A stretch of DNA of 64,000 nt, taken from contig OY747716.1 in the NCBI GenBank assembly GCA_963556495.2, positions 13,855,571 through 13,919,570 of the forward strand, given 5' to 3'. Under the pieces are notes generated by a model. It did no database searches. It worked only from the letters and a program-made list of their open reading frames with translations, and was not told the DNA's origin. The DNA is from Valencia hispanica. Its lineage: Eukaryota; Chordata; Actinopteri; Cyprinodontiformes; Valenciidae. The translations under genes and the position numbers were made by a program. Of the stretch, positions 1-10,780 are shown in pieces. The stretch's first letter is position 1. Each line of letters begins with the position of its first letter.

Positions 1-1303
1 TAAAAAGTTAGAATTTTCGTTTTTATTTTACATTAAACTCTAGGCCTGTAGAAGGTCTAAAACTATATGTCTAAATGTTTTAGTTTTCTTTGGCATGTAA
101 AATAACACAAATATAGTAGTATATAATAATGAAAATGTAAAAAATATATTTTTGGTTAAGAATATTAATACATATTAGCTAATGGATAATATGGTTCTAA
201 TAATATTTGCATATATTAATAGCCATAATAATATGTTTTGTTAATAATAGTATTGTGAATATCATCTTTCCCACAGAATGTTGTCATACACAATGGAGCA
301 CTAAACAGAAAATGGTAGAGGGTGTTGGAGCAACTCCCAGTCATATGACGTGCCCTAGTTCAAGACAGAAAACATGGCCACCTCAACCCAACCTGGCAGG
401 ATGTTTCTGTGTTGGAGTCCAGGAATGAAACCACTGGCTGACTTTACAGATGTCTTCTCAGAGGAAAAATACGTCACTGTCATCAGTTAAGCCAGTGCTG
501 GAACTGATTAAAGGCAACATTCCCCCTCCAGGCCCCAGTGACACTGCCCTGCCCAAATCCTCCTGAGAAAGGCCACCATCTGGGATCCAAGGTATTTTGG
601 CTTCATAGAGGAGGCAGAGCCATTGGATGATGTCAAACATCAGCTTGTGCAAAACGTGACTTTAAAGGGCCAGAAGAAAGTTGAGAAGGTGCAAGTGGTG
701 AGAGCTGCAGCAAAGCCGCTGGAGGAAACGAAGATGAACCTACTGCTGCCGCACCAACCAAGAAGAAGAGTCTGAGTGACCTTCTTCAAAGCAGAGGAGC
801 TAATATTACAAGTCAGACCCAGAAATCCTGCTTTAAGAAACACAAAGTCAACATGTTGGCATTTCTTGCTCAGAATCTGTCAGACTAAAGCAGGTACAGA
901 TTTCCATCTGGCCTGTTGAGGCCTCTTTTAATCAAAATGAGTGTTTTTGTTGTTACTTTGCACTTCTTGTTTAGAAAAATTCCAAACTGCCAGGTTTGTC
1001 TGTTTTTTTGTCGTAGCCAGTTGTTTTTATTTTTATTTTGCTTTGAAAAGCTATTTTGTTTACAGAGTTCATCCACGTCATTATTGTTTTGGTTGTTTTG
1101 TTAATTTATATTGTTTATTAAAAATGTCTTCCAGTTGCTATAGTAAACGCTCTTTAGAAATGTACGTTTGTTTATCACTCAGAGGGTGTACATGCATTAA
1201 TATCACATTATTTTCACATTGGTCTCAACAACGTTATCGTTTATCGCAATAATTTCTGAGGCAATTTATCGTCCATCAAAATTTGTTCATCGTGACAGGC
1301 CTA
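1..1303 (+). mobile_element. hAT-superfamily DNA transposon, 3' part
   Basis: The segment ends at about 1303 in gtgacaggccta, preceded by an AT-rich stretch with ttatcgcaataa and atttatcgtcc. I recognise this as the 3' terminal sequence of a common fish hAT family. Upstream lies a decayed transposase C-terminus (separate entry). The 5' end is outside the window. The first 450 bases are AT-rich and show no readable coding sequence. The boundary comes from remembered family ends, not from a target-site duplication, since only one end is present. Confidence 0.6.
457..885 (+). pseudogene. hAT transposase C-terminal fragment (ZBED-like), frameshifted
   Basis: Readable pieces in shifting frames match the end of a hAT transposase. 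Around 462-510 a YVTVSSVKPVLELIKG-like piece fits the region before the last catalytic part. At 566-735 the frame reads ATIWDPRYF, then DDVKHQLVQ, matching the conserved A-x-LDPR-F segment. At 770-885 it reads KKSLSDLL and ends VNMLAFLAQNL before a stop, matching the terminal hydrophobic dimerisation segment. Frame changes and stops occur between the pieces (for instance near 508 and 735), so no functional product is possible. hAT transposases are DDE enzymes that cut and paste through 8-bp target duplications. The RNase H catalytic residues lie upstream and are not visible. Confidence 0.65.
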
Positions 1304-4192
1304 CCCTGAAACCCACATCTAGTTAATCTCAGAAAAAAACATATTGCTAATACTTCTCCACCCAAGACATACAATTCTTCATAGATGTTTGCCTGTTATC
1401 TTTTTGTGGATTTGAAGGTTTGAAAATATAGATCCGCATCTTATAGAGCAAGCTGTAGATAAAACAATGAACATGTGTATTGAGAGCTGCAGCATTTAGT
1501 AAAGCCCGAGATTAATATAGATCAGACTGAGCCTATTAGCCACAACTCAACAGCTCTATGCACTTCAAACGAAGGAGAAGCAGGAAAAAGAACAGATGTT
1601 GCTGATTTTTTAACACAGCAAGTAAACTAATAATAGCGTGCTCTTTATTTGTTTTGGTTAATTACAAGGGAGCTAAGTCTATTGAATTGACAGGCGCAAT
1701 AATGCTGAGAAATCTTTCGGTTGCAGTCTCTCAACAGAGTAAGTGAGCAGATTGACCGTCAGATTGACCCATCAGTGGCAGCGCTTTCTTGGATCGCGGT
1801 CCAACGTGCCACAGCTTCAGGTCACAGTGGTCACTACAGTTGCATACTGCACTGCGTACAGTTCTATTGTTTTTGCACAAAGAACACAAAGAGCCTCAGT
1901 AAGATTAATGGTGCAAGTAAAAGGACACATACTGAGATGAAACAGAAAAAAGCCTCAGCACTGGCAAGGTTCCAGTGAGAATCAGATGGACAGTTTCCAA
2001 CAGCAGGAGTGTACCTTGGTTCACTTAGTAATGCCTTTGCAGATATAAGTGGTCCTAAATATCATTTGGATTAAATCAGGTACTTTCTTTAATGTCAAAT
2101 GAAGTCAAAAATAACAATTATCAAGTGAAGACAAAAGACAGGCTGGTCCCCATATCCTCTGGATCAAGCCCCTGTTGTGTCATCTGTTTTGAAGCAACTT
2201 CCCCATCTTGATTGTTGTTTCTTTTTTATCTACAGCTAAATCTTAATAATGAAGAGTCAACCAGTGGGAGCTGCTGTACACAATATTATGGTAACAACAT
2301 TTCAGTTAGTGTGTTAGATTGGTGACTCTAGTTTTCCTGAAGCCTCTGACATTTTGGCACACTTCTATAGAACTAAAATACTGAGCCCTGTGCTTTTACA
2401 TTGATAAGGTAATCCTATTTCTGAATATCTCAAAAAGGAGTTTTATTTATTTATTATTATTTGTTTAAAAAGGCAGCATGTCATTAACGTTTCACTGGTT
2501 GCGCAAAGTGAGCCTCCTCTTTGGTTGTGAAAATGTATTAATGAAGTAATCATGAAGGGTGCACCACCTATCATAGAACAGTTGAGGAACAACATTTTAA
2601 GGTGTAAAAAGTTTTGAAAGAGATGCTATTAGGTAAAGCTACTGTCACACTGCATCCTATCTTGCCACACACATTGGCGTGTCTAAAACAAAGTATGTGG
2701 GTCCAAATGTAAAGAAATGAAGCACATTTTGTGAAAGATCAAATTTTGTCTATCTGGTGATGAAAATGCAATGATCTGTAAACAACTCCAAATGTTTTGC
2801 ATGCTAAGGTGGGTGAATCTCCATTGTTGCAGAGGGAGCATCCGAATAATGTAGCATGAGATTAGGCAAAGTTATCGATGAGCCATGGCGCAACATTTGC
2901 GTGTAATTTCGTAGCAGTGGTTCGGGTCATATGGCTTCTTAGTTGTGGTGGTCAGGGAGTGAGATTTCCAAACAAAAAAAATGCAGTTTGGCCTAGCTGG
3001 AGACCAAACTGCGTATATGCTAACACCATTTCAACAGTCAGATAAGCAATAGTCTGATGGGGGTGGAAATTTATGGCAATGTTGCTAAAATGATTATATT
3101 TTTTAGAATTTATCCGTTTCTCTGTCTAAAATCATACTTTGAACACCAGTTAAAAGCCTTACTGAACTTTTATGGTCTTCTTTTCACACATTTCATGCAT
3201 AATTGAATAATAAATACAGGATAACGAATATCTTCAATCATAAAACTCACTAAAGTTGACCTACAATGCAGCCAGATAAGTAAATCCGTCCAACTCATAG
3301 AAATTCCCCCAATTATTGACCAAAATCTAAAACAATGAACATATACTTTCCATCATCTTTTACCACAGCTTTCCTAAGTAGATTTTCTTACCACCTCAAT
3401 AGTTTCCCAAATAGATCAACATCACTGAAGCTCAACTCAACTCAACTCAAGCTTGCTGAAGCATGCAGCATGTTAAAGTGAGAGCTCGATTAAAGACGCA
3501 TGCAAACCATCAGCTAAAAATCATGGGGTGGAAAAGGCAAATTGTGGACTCAGAGAGAGATGGGATGAGCCCCATTTGGAACGCCGAGCATAGCTGAAGT
3601 AATTTTCATACCTGTCCCGTTGGTAATGGCTCACAAATTTCTCGGGGCCCCAAATATGAATGAAGGGATTAGACGGAGCTGCGCCACTGTAAGGAGATAG
3701 GAGGGGAGTGCCGTGGGCAAGAGACAGAGAGCACAAAAGCATTTACTTTAAAACAAAACAGCAAAAACAGGACAAGTAAGAAAGTGTCGTTAGTGATGAT
3801 GATTTGAGGCTGGACTAGATGGACATGTTTTATTTACAATAATATCTAAAACAAGCTGCTGAATACTGATATCCAGATTTTTGTGCGGGTGGGGGGTTCG
3901 TTGTTTTTTTTTTTCTGCTCATTAAATAAAATCCTGATACATGGTTTGTGTAGATCCTGGAACTGAAAACTAGGCAGCAGCCATCATCAAACTTTGCTAA
4001 ACATCAGGCTAGTTATTGTGTCTTGCAAAAACCTTAATATGCCTTAAACTGAAAAGCAGCTGCTTGCTCTGGGTTTTATTTTGGGGTTTCACTTTTTGCT
4101 GCTCAATCACATTAAAATCCCAGAAGAAATTTCTGTCTGTACGATGTGTAAAATGTTTATAAGGTGCTGTAGAGCTAGCATGCTGGTCAGAC
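1304..4192. other. No gene recognised; AT-rich non-coding DNA
   Basis: No coding signature, tRNA or clear repeat boundary was found in this 2.9 kb. Short ORFs near 1721-1978 and 3521-3742 show no protein-family motif. The only local pattern noticed is four tandem ctcaa units at 3431-3450. Confidence 0.5.
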
Positions 4193-4682
4193 TTAAAGGG
4201 CCATATTGTGCAAATTTCATTTTCTCCATTCCTTTTGTGTTGTTATTTGGGTCTCTGCTGCCTCTATAAACATTCCAAACATGAATAAAAACCAACCATC
4301 CATTTTTTTAATGCACATTTTTGCTGTCAGAAATCTTGGGCTTTTACAAAAAGCGCCTTTTTGTGATGTCACAGCATGCGGAATTTGCATTTAACCGCCC
4401 CCTCACCTGTCAAACCCCGCCCACCACTTCCAATTTCATGCCATTCTCGCATGTGACAAACCACGAGCCTAGTAACAACATGGGTGGGCGTGTTCTGCAG
4501 CCGCTAATTTGCATAAAAGTGACATAGCCCTCTGAACAGCTCATTCTGAAAGGGATTGTTAAGAATGGAGCTGGTGAGATCGCTTTATGCTACAGTGATT
4601 TTGTGCAAAGAACTTAACATGTCTTGTATAGACCATACCTAATTATGACTTGTTTAAAAGAGGCATAATATGTCCCAATTAA
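4193..4682. mobile_element. TTAA-flanked MITE (piggyBac- or Kolobok-like)
   Basis: The left end gggccatattgtgc (4198-4211) is matched in inverse orientation by gcataatatgtccc (4663-4676), 12 of 14 positions. TTAA sits just outside both ends (4193-4196 and 4679-4682), the target-site type of piggyBac and Kolobok transposons. The 480-bp interior is non-coding and includes atttgcataaaa near 4508. Non-autonomous status is inferred from the absence of a transposase. The end spacing is slightly unequal (a on the left, aa on the right), so the superfamily is not settled. Confidence 0.6.
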
Positions 4683-6394
4683 ATTGGCTTCATGGGTTGG
4701 TAGAACACTGTTCAATATTCTGTTGTTTATAATAATTCCTTTTGAAATGGCTATAAATAAAAAGTTCAGGTTTGTGTGCGTGCTTTCCCTGAAGAGGCAG
4801 ATTTAAAAAGGGATCAGAAATGGGCTAGCTATAGGAAAGAGAGTTTGCAGAGCTAGAGGGTGCAAATTGCAGGGGTGGGATTATGAAAGATTACTGTGTA
4901 GGAGCAGGAGCAGGATGTGGGGGAGCCAGAGCGAGTTAGCTTTCATCTGGTCGCACAAGACAAAGGAGCTGCCAGTGACGAGCCTTGCCCCCCCCCCACA
5001 CACCTTCCAGCCGAGCAGGAACGGCGTCATGGTGTTGGGAAAAAATAGCAAAGTAGAGTTTGAAGGGTGACACGATCTGACGACAACGACGACAAAAGAG
5101 CGAGTTTAAAGATGTGCCTAATTCTTTTAGATGGTTTATTCTAGTCTTGGATTATAAGTCGAGCCCAAAAAAGTAAGAGGTCTCTGTCATTTTAAAGTGA
5201 ATTACATGTGTAAATACAAGCTGTCAGACTCCTGCTCTCTCTCACACACATTCAGAGATAATGATGGAGTCAGAGGATAGTGTTTGTAGTCTAACAGGGG
5301 CATCTGTGCAGGCAGACAGTCTAATTACACCTCTGCACCACACCAACCTACTGTCTTACTGTAGGTTTAGCACAGATGAAGGGTTTCTTTGTGTTTGGAG
5401 AAAAGACAGAGACAGATTACATCTTTCGTGCACTTGAACTTGTACATATGCCTTTTTCCAAAGTGTGCATGTGACTGTGTGCTTGTGTTTCCGCGGCGCT
5501 TCTCAGATTCCACCTCCTTCCTTCCAGGCGTGAACAGAAAACATTACAGGAGTAGTGTGTGTGTGTGTGTATTGAGGGTTTGCCTGCGTGTTTATACATC
5601 CGTCAGCAGCCTATCTGCCCTGCCATCGCTCTCCCTCTTACACACTCATTGAGCCAGGTCTGTGGAGGAGAGGTAGACCACCACTGTTATCTGTCTATGT
5701 CGCCCCGTCCAGCCAGATCTAATGACCACTAACAGGCCATCTGGACAACCTCAGCACACAGACCTTTAGTCCTATTTCCTCACCCGTTTGCCCTCTCATG
5801 CCTTATGGACGCACTCTCCCATTCAGCTCCTAAAATTGAATCTGGGTAAATAAAAGTAGTGCACATCCATCACACACCATCAATGTAGTTTAACAGCAAA
5901 CCGTTGAAGAGGATGGATGATTTAACTACTTTAAAATGTCCAATATCATTGTTTAGTAGTTTTTCCTCTTAATAGGACTATGCAGACATATGAGAATAAA
6001 AAAGGTTAAAATCACTTGAAAGTTTTTATATTTTTAGACCATCAAGTGTACAAGTTTTGCCAGAAGGCACCAGAAAACTCTAGCTTTCGTGAAATCCCCT
6101 CTGGTTAGAGGGACTTGTCAAGACATTAGCAGCGAGTTCATATACTGTGCAGTGTTTCGGACTGGTTCAATGATGCAGACAGCTGGATTTGGACTTCAGC
6201 CGATTTTTCTCCAGTATCAGTGGTTTTTACATTCAGCTTGGCATTGTTTCAGGTAAGCAGTTCAGTTGATTTCGTAGTGAGCAGCACACCTTATTGATGC
6301 TGAAAAATGCTTCAGGTGAGAAAGTTTTGGTTTGGTCCACCTTTCTTTACTACAGAAAATTACATACTTAGTTCCACACATTCTGCATGTCACC
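4683..6394. other. No gene recognised; contains simple repeats
   Basis: A run of ten C at 4988-4997 and a (GT)8 microsatellite at 5555-5570 are visible. No coding or mobile-element signature was identified in the rest. Confidence 0.5.
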
Positions 6395-6634
6395 AGGTGA
6401 CGATCCCAACCATGTACCCAAGGCAACAATTTGAGCAATTTTGATCAGAATAGATTCAAGTGTTAGGCTGGACAAAGTCTAATCCTAAATCCCCTGAGAA
6501 TCTTTGAGAAGATTTATAAAATTGAGGTTTACAGACAGTCTTCAATTAATCTGTATCTGTTGCAAAGAGGTTTGGGGGAAAATTTCAATTTCTCGTCACA
6601 CAAGACTTGCAGAGACATATCCCCAAAAGACTTA
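6395..6634 (+). pseudogene. Tc1 transposase C-terminal fragment
   Basis: In alternating frames the strand reads DDPNHVPKAT (the second catalytic aspartate region of Tc1, normally NDPKHTSKAT), then an NLWEDLK-like piece after the position of the third acidic residue, then CKEVWGKIS, and RLAETYPQKTY, matching the conserved terminal SRCAKLVETYPKRL block. At least two frameshifts separate these blocks, and the downstream end is cut off by the inserted element at 6634. The protein would have catalysed cut-and-paste transposition at TA sites. This copy is dead. Confidence 0.72.
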
Positions 6635-6960
6635 TGCTGCGTTCCCAACGGCCAAAGCATCCACGCCAAGAGAGGCAAGATTACATGTTAAGTCTATGGT
6701 AGAGGCCGCCAGAGAGCCGTCAGAGTCTCAGAGGCGCTTTAAGCGCTTTGGCCGCGTCAACCTTTCACACTTTTGCCGCTTTTCAAGCTTCAAAGCGGCA
6801 AAAGCGAAAAATGCAAAAGTTCAGCTAGCTGAAGTTCAGGCGTCGCCCCCTGAGCGTCAACCAATCAGAGCGTCTCACTAGCTTTACAGGTGACAAACTA
6901 CTCGATTTGTGAGCGTTGTTTGACGCTCATGAAGCATAAAGTGAATGTGGCATTACGGCT
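6635..6960. mobile_element. Short element inserted in the Tc1 relic (Harbinger-like?)
   Basis: This GC-richer block (tgctgcgttccc at its left, cattacggct at its right) splits an otherwise continuous Tc1 sequence. TTA occurs just outside both edges (6632-6634 and 6961-6963), consistent with the 3-bp TTA/TAA duplications of PIF/Harbinger elements. Terminal inverted repeats are weak (gctgcgtt against gccgtaat). Internally it has GCGC-rich pieces such as agcgctttaagcgcttt. The insertion itself is well supported by the flanking Tc1 sequence; the superfamily is a guess. Confidence 0.55.
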
Positions 6961-7203
6961 TTATCTGCAGCAAAACGTGGTTCTACAACCCTGGACCCTA
7001 TTCCGTACAAATGCACCCCACAGTTTTGAGATTTCTTTTTTTTCTGTGAATTAAAAAAAAATCCATATATCATTTTCTTTCAACTTTCCAAAAATGCACT
7101 ACATTGTGTTGGTCTGTAACCTAAACAGCCAATGACGTTTCTGGTACTGTAACAAAATGTGAAAACGTTTTAGGGATATGATCAGTGTTTTCATGCCAGT
7201 GTA

Positions 7204-8779
7204 TTGATATTTTGTCCATTTCTGCACATGCACATGGGAACAGCAGCAGCTGGAAATGTATCCCTAAAAGTTTTAATTGTTTTAAAAATTTGGGTAATCT
7301 TCAAGCTTAGAAACATTTTGCTGACACCTGACAAGTGTTATGGTATTTCTGAGCATGTCTGTCATCAACCGCTTACTACTGCAACACATTTTTGTAAATT
7401 GTTTTGAGCTTTGGCGAAGGGAGATAAAAAATAATAAATAGTGCAAAAGTGAAAGCATAAAGAATTCTTCTGGCACGACACGGCCCTTCATACAGTTTTA
7501 CCTCCCACTAACCCCTCCTGAGGCCCTCTCCTCTCTGTGCTCCGATGACTTTGCTGTCTTCTGAAAGCTTAAGGCTGTCTCTCAGGTATCCCTCAGCTAA
7601 GACTTTAATCTGAGCCAGAAATTAGAGCCACACACACAGCACTAATGGGCCATAATGGCTGACAAAAACCAACGGAACAACCTGCAGGGGCTTTCTAGCT
7701 TTTCACAATCCGCTAATTCCACGGTCACAGCATCACTCGCCCTGGAACCGTTCCTCCTCCTTCTCACTTTAAACTCCTTTCTTTTCCTCCCTGTGATTAT
7801 TTTCCTTTTTCTTCTGCTCTTTTGTCTCTCATTCCGCTGACCTTCTTCTCCCTCTGTCTGAGATCCAGTTAGACCAATCTGTCAACAGTAGCTGATTCCA
7901 TGCTCGACTGCATACTTGAATCTGACTGAAGCTTTGTTTTTGGACCAGGTAACACCCCACTCATCCCACCTTCTTCTCCACTTAACATATTCTTCTAATG
8001 TGCAGTCCCAAGGTTTGGAAGTAGCACTTTGCCAGCTTTGTTTTAATGTACCTGTAGACATAAGTATACCATGATTCCATCTGAGGTACAGTATAGCCAA
8101 AAAGGACTATGGGAAGGCAACAACTGTTGGTAATGCGTTTTGACTGTAGAAACTTTCTCCTTCAGGAGCATAAACAATTTACTTTCCAGAACTGGGCCCT
8201 CGAATCATCAAAGTATTACCTTTCCTTTTCAAAATAGGTCTGTTTGTGAAGAAAATATCAGCCTAACATTTAAGTTACAGAACACCTTTTCTATTATATT
8301 TTTTTCCCAATTTTCCTTGCAGTAGTGAACCCCCTGTCCCAAAAACAAAGGGGAATTGGCCACTGACAACTTCTGACTGAGTTCATTAAGCCACCTCAGT
8401 AAAACAATGCTTGGTGTGCTATATGCAGATGAAGGAATACAATCAGCTTCAACCTGTCCCTCCGCTCTGCGTCAAGAAGACGCTCTTTCACTTTGATGCA
8501 ACTGAACCGCCTCAAGCCTCAAGTACAGTCTACCTTCTGTTTGCTTTCCAATCAACGTCAATGCTAACACTTGGACGCTGGAAAACGATAAACGGCGATG
8601 CCATCTTTTAACTTGCTCGAGATTGACGTTACTACCAGGGGTGTCGTCATCAGTGCAACTGCACAGGGGATTTGGGGCTGGAGGTAAGCATCTGTGAGTG
8701 AAATGAAATTAAAATACTGAACCTCAAGTGCTGAAGGAAGGCTTGGCCCATAGAAATTGGAGCTAAGATCTAAACACGT
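7204..8779. other. No gene recognised
   Basis: Mixed-composition non-coding DNA with a pyrimidine-rich stretch at about 7740-7860. Short ORFs in both strands have no recognisable motif. Confidence 0.45.
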
Positions 8780-9235
8780 CACACCAGAGGAGGCACTAGA
8801 ATGTTTTGTTTTTGGTATTTTGGTCCAAGTAAGGTCATAATCTATTTATCACCATCAATTTTTTAAATGATAATAACATTCACAAGTATTTGTTTTTCAT
8901 TCATTTTAAACAATATTTAATCTGAACAAACTGAACAGAAATTCCACATCGTACCATCACCACATCGAGCAAATTAATAGGCTACATGTATTTATTATGA
9001 GCTTTGCACCTGCTGTGGCCATGGTCCACATGGAGCTGGACTGCGTTATGGAGGCTGAATCCGCGCTCTGTTGCCACACTGGAAACTAGAATTACAAGCG
9101 CCGCTTCAGCCAAAGTTTTGAAATCAGGGAACATTTCTCCAATTGAAGTAATCAGAATTCGGCAAGACTCTGAACGAGGGCTTTTCTGATCGCTTCGGGG
9201 GGAGGAAATCAGCAGCCTGCGCTCCTTTTGCACCA
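8780..9235 (-). pseudogene. hAT transposase C-terminal fragment (minus strand)
   Basis: An 83-codon open frame on the minus strand (8982-9233) contains FPDFKTLAEAALVI followed by VSSVATERGFSLHN. This matches the hAT dimerisation region, in which a serine-alanine-x-x-E-R-x-F-S block follows a run of hydrophobic residues. Downstream non-coding sequence to about 8780 also belongs to the element, because the whole block recurs in the opposite orientation at 46336-46665 with a short deletion. The N-terminal zinc finger and most of the RNase H core are absent. The resemblance is to the vertebrate ZNF862/KIAA1586-type hAT lineage, from motif shape only. Confidence 0.7.
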
Positions 9236-9701
9236 GTAGTTAAGCTGCAGCAGTCTCTCACCGCCGGTTTGTGTACAATGCAGTCACATACACGCTCCAA
9301 AGCATTTGTTACTATTCAACGCGCTGTCAGCTCCCAGATAGCGAGATTCGTTGGGTACAGTGGCCAGGTCTGAGATGATGCTCATGGGAATCTTTCTTTG
9401 ATTTATTCAGTTACCTGTACTACGTGTGTAAGTTTGAAAAAGTCTGTCTGCGCCAAGTGGTCAGGGGTGGGAATTGCAATCTGTCAAAATGACAGGCGGC
9501 CTTCAGATTTTTTCGTCACCATTTTAAATTGGGAAAAAGTTCTGTTACTCCAACCCATGTGTCACACAAGCAGAAGCTTAAACTACAAACAAGTAGGGAC
9601 TCCCAAGCATGTATGGAAAGCCAAAAGTGCTACAGCTCAAACATTTAAGTCCCAAAATGTATATTTATCTACGTGAAAATGATATAAACTGGAGACGCAA
9701 A
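9236..9701. other. Unassigned, possibly more of the hAT relic
   Basis: No coding frame is convincing. The stretch 9460-9560 (caggggtgggaattgc, then ccattttaaattggg) resembles non-coding parts seen near fish hAT copies, but I could not define a boundary. Confidence 0.3.
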
Positions 9702-10780
9702 TCAAATAGATTGATCTAGCATTTTCTCAAATAAAAAAGCTAATAAATATTCCCAGAGGTGGGGAGCAGAGCACCTGAAAGTTCTGCTCCGAATGGAACT
9801 AAGACAGAAAGACGGGACAGTGAGTTGGATGGAGGATGAAGATATGGGGGAGCGGATGCGAGAGACTATGTGGATGTGGTCAGATAGATTTGGGGGTGAA
9901 AAGGTTGTGGATGGCTTTGAAGGTGAAAAGAAGGACTTTGAATTCAATACATTGCTTCACAAGGAACCAGTGGAGTTGTTGAAGGAAAGGGGTGATATGA
10001 TTAAATATGGAGGTTTTGGTGAAGATGTGGGCAGCAGAGTTCTGAACCAACTGGAGCTCATGGAGGGACTTTTGAGGGAGACCAAATAAGAGAAAATTAC
10101 AATAATCAGTTTGAGAGGTTACTAGACTAGGTTACTAGACGGAACAAGATGAAACATGGAAAATGAACTGCAGAGAGGCGGAGTGTGACATTAAGTGAGA
10201 CGAGGAAATGGTCCGTAACATGGAGTTCATCAGCTGTACAGTTAGGAGTGAGACCAGAGCAGCAGATTAAGTCCAGAGTATGGCCTTTTTTGTGTGTATG
10301 AAAGTCAATAAATTGACAATTTAAAACTCTCCAGACATGAAAAAAACTCCTTGGTAATTGGTAGATTTCTGTTGTCTATACAGCATGTATATTGAAGTCA
10401 CCCATTTGAATATCATTCTGTGATAGGGTGGAAAGGTGGGTGAGTAAAGATAAATTATTTACAGTCTCTGTGCGGCTTAGGGGGGCAGTAAACTGAGGCA
10501 ACAATAGTGGGAGTAGGACCAGGCAACTCAAACACAATACATTTAAATCTCCACATCCACCCTTGCCGTTGCCACAGGGATTACCGATGTAAAACAAGTT
10601 GGGAGAAGCAGAGTCATTTAGCTGAGAGAAGTCATTGGGCTGTTGCCATGTTTCAGACAAACATAAAAAGTCAAACTTGCGGTCAGTGATGAGGTCTTTG
10701 ATGAGATCACCGTTAAGTGAGCGGATGTAGGCCAAAGTTGATGGTGGAATTATCCAGTTGGATGGCGGCATTGCTAGCTA
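9702..10780 (-). mobile_element. L2/Rex-like LINE, internally deleted (minus strand)
   Basis: Read on the minus strand from high to low coordinates, the order is an endonuclease domain followed directly by the extreme C-terminus of ORF2. From 10771 downward: DLITDRKFDFLCLSETW (endonuclease glutamate motif), MGDFNIH (10385-10400), GHTLDLICCSG and VTDHFLVS (near 10200-10280, the SDH-type catalytic motif). From about 10085 down: [13 protein letters not shown] and then RTFRCSAPHLWE, the usual end of L2/Rex ORF2. The reverse transcriptase between them is missing, so this is an internal deletion of more than 1 kb. Frameshifts and stops are present. The 98-codon plus-strand ORF at 9793-10089 is its antisense shadow. 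Confidence 0.72.

Larger units (their letters stand above)
6395..7203 (+). mobile_element. Tc1-like transposon relic, interrupted by another element
   Basis: The 5' portion (6395-6634) reads as transposase C-terminus. The sequence from about 6964 resumes with gcagcaaaacgtggttctac, tacaaatgcaccccacag, then tgtgttggtct and acaaaatgtgaaaacg, and ends gccagtgta at 7203. This is the 3' non-coding part and terminal repeat of the common fish Tc1 family. The 326 bp between these two halves are foreign (separate entry). The 5' half of the transposon is missing or too decayed to recognise. Other relics of the same family lie at 13.4, 14.7 and 62.3 kb. Confidence 0.75.

Noticed and set aside
6504..6881. 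125-codon plus-strand ORF as one gene
   Set aside because: It is a chance fusion of a Tc1 transposase end with the element inserted in it.
9793..10089. 98-codon plus-strand ORF rich in Glu/Gly
   Set aside because: Antisense of the minus-strand LINE ORF2 C-terminus.
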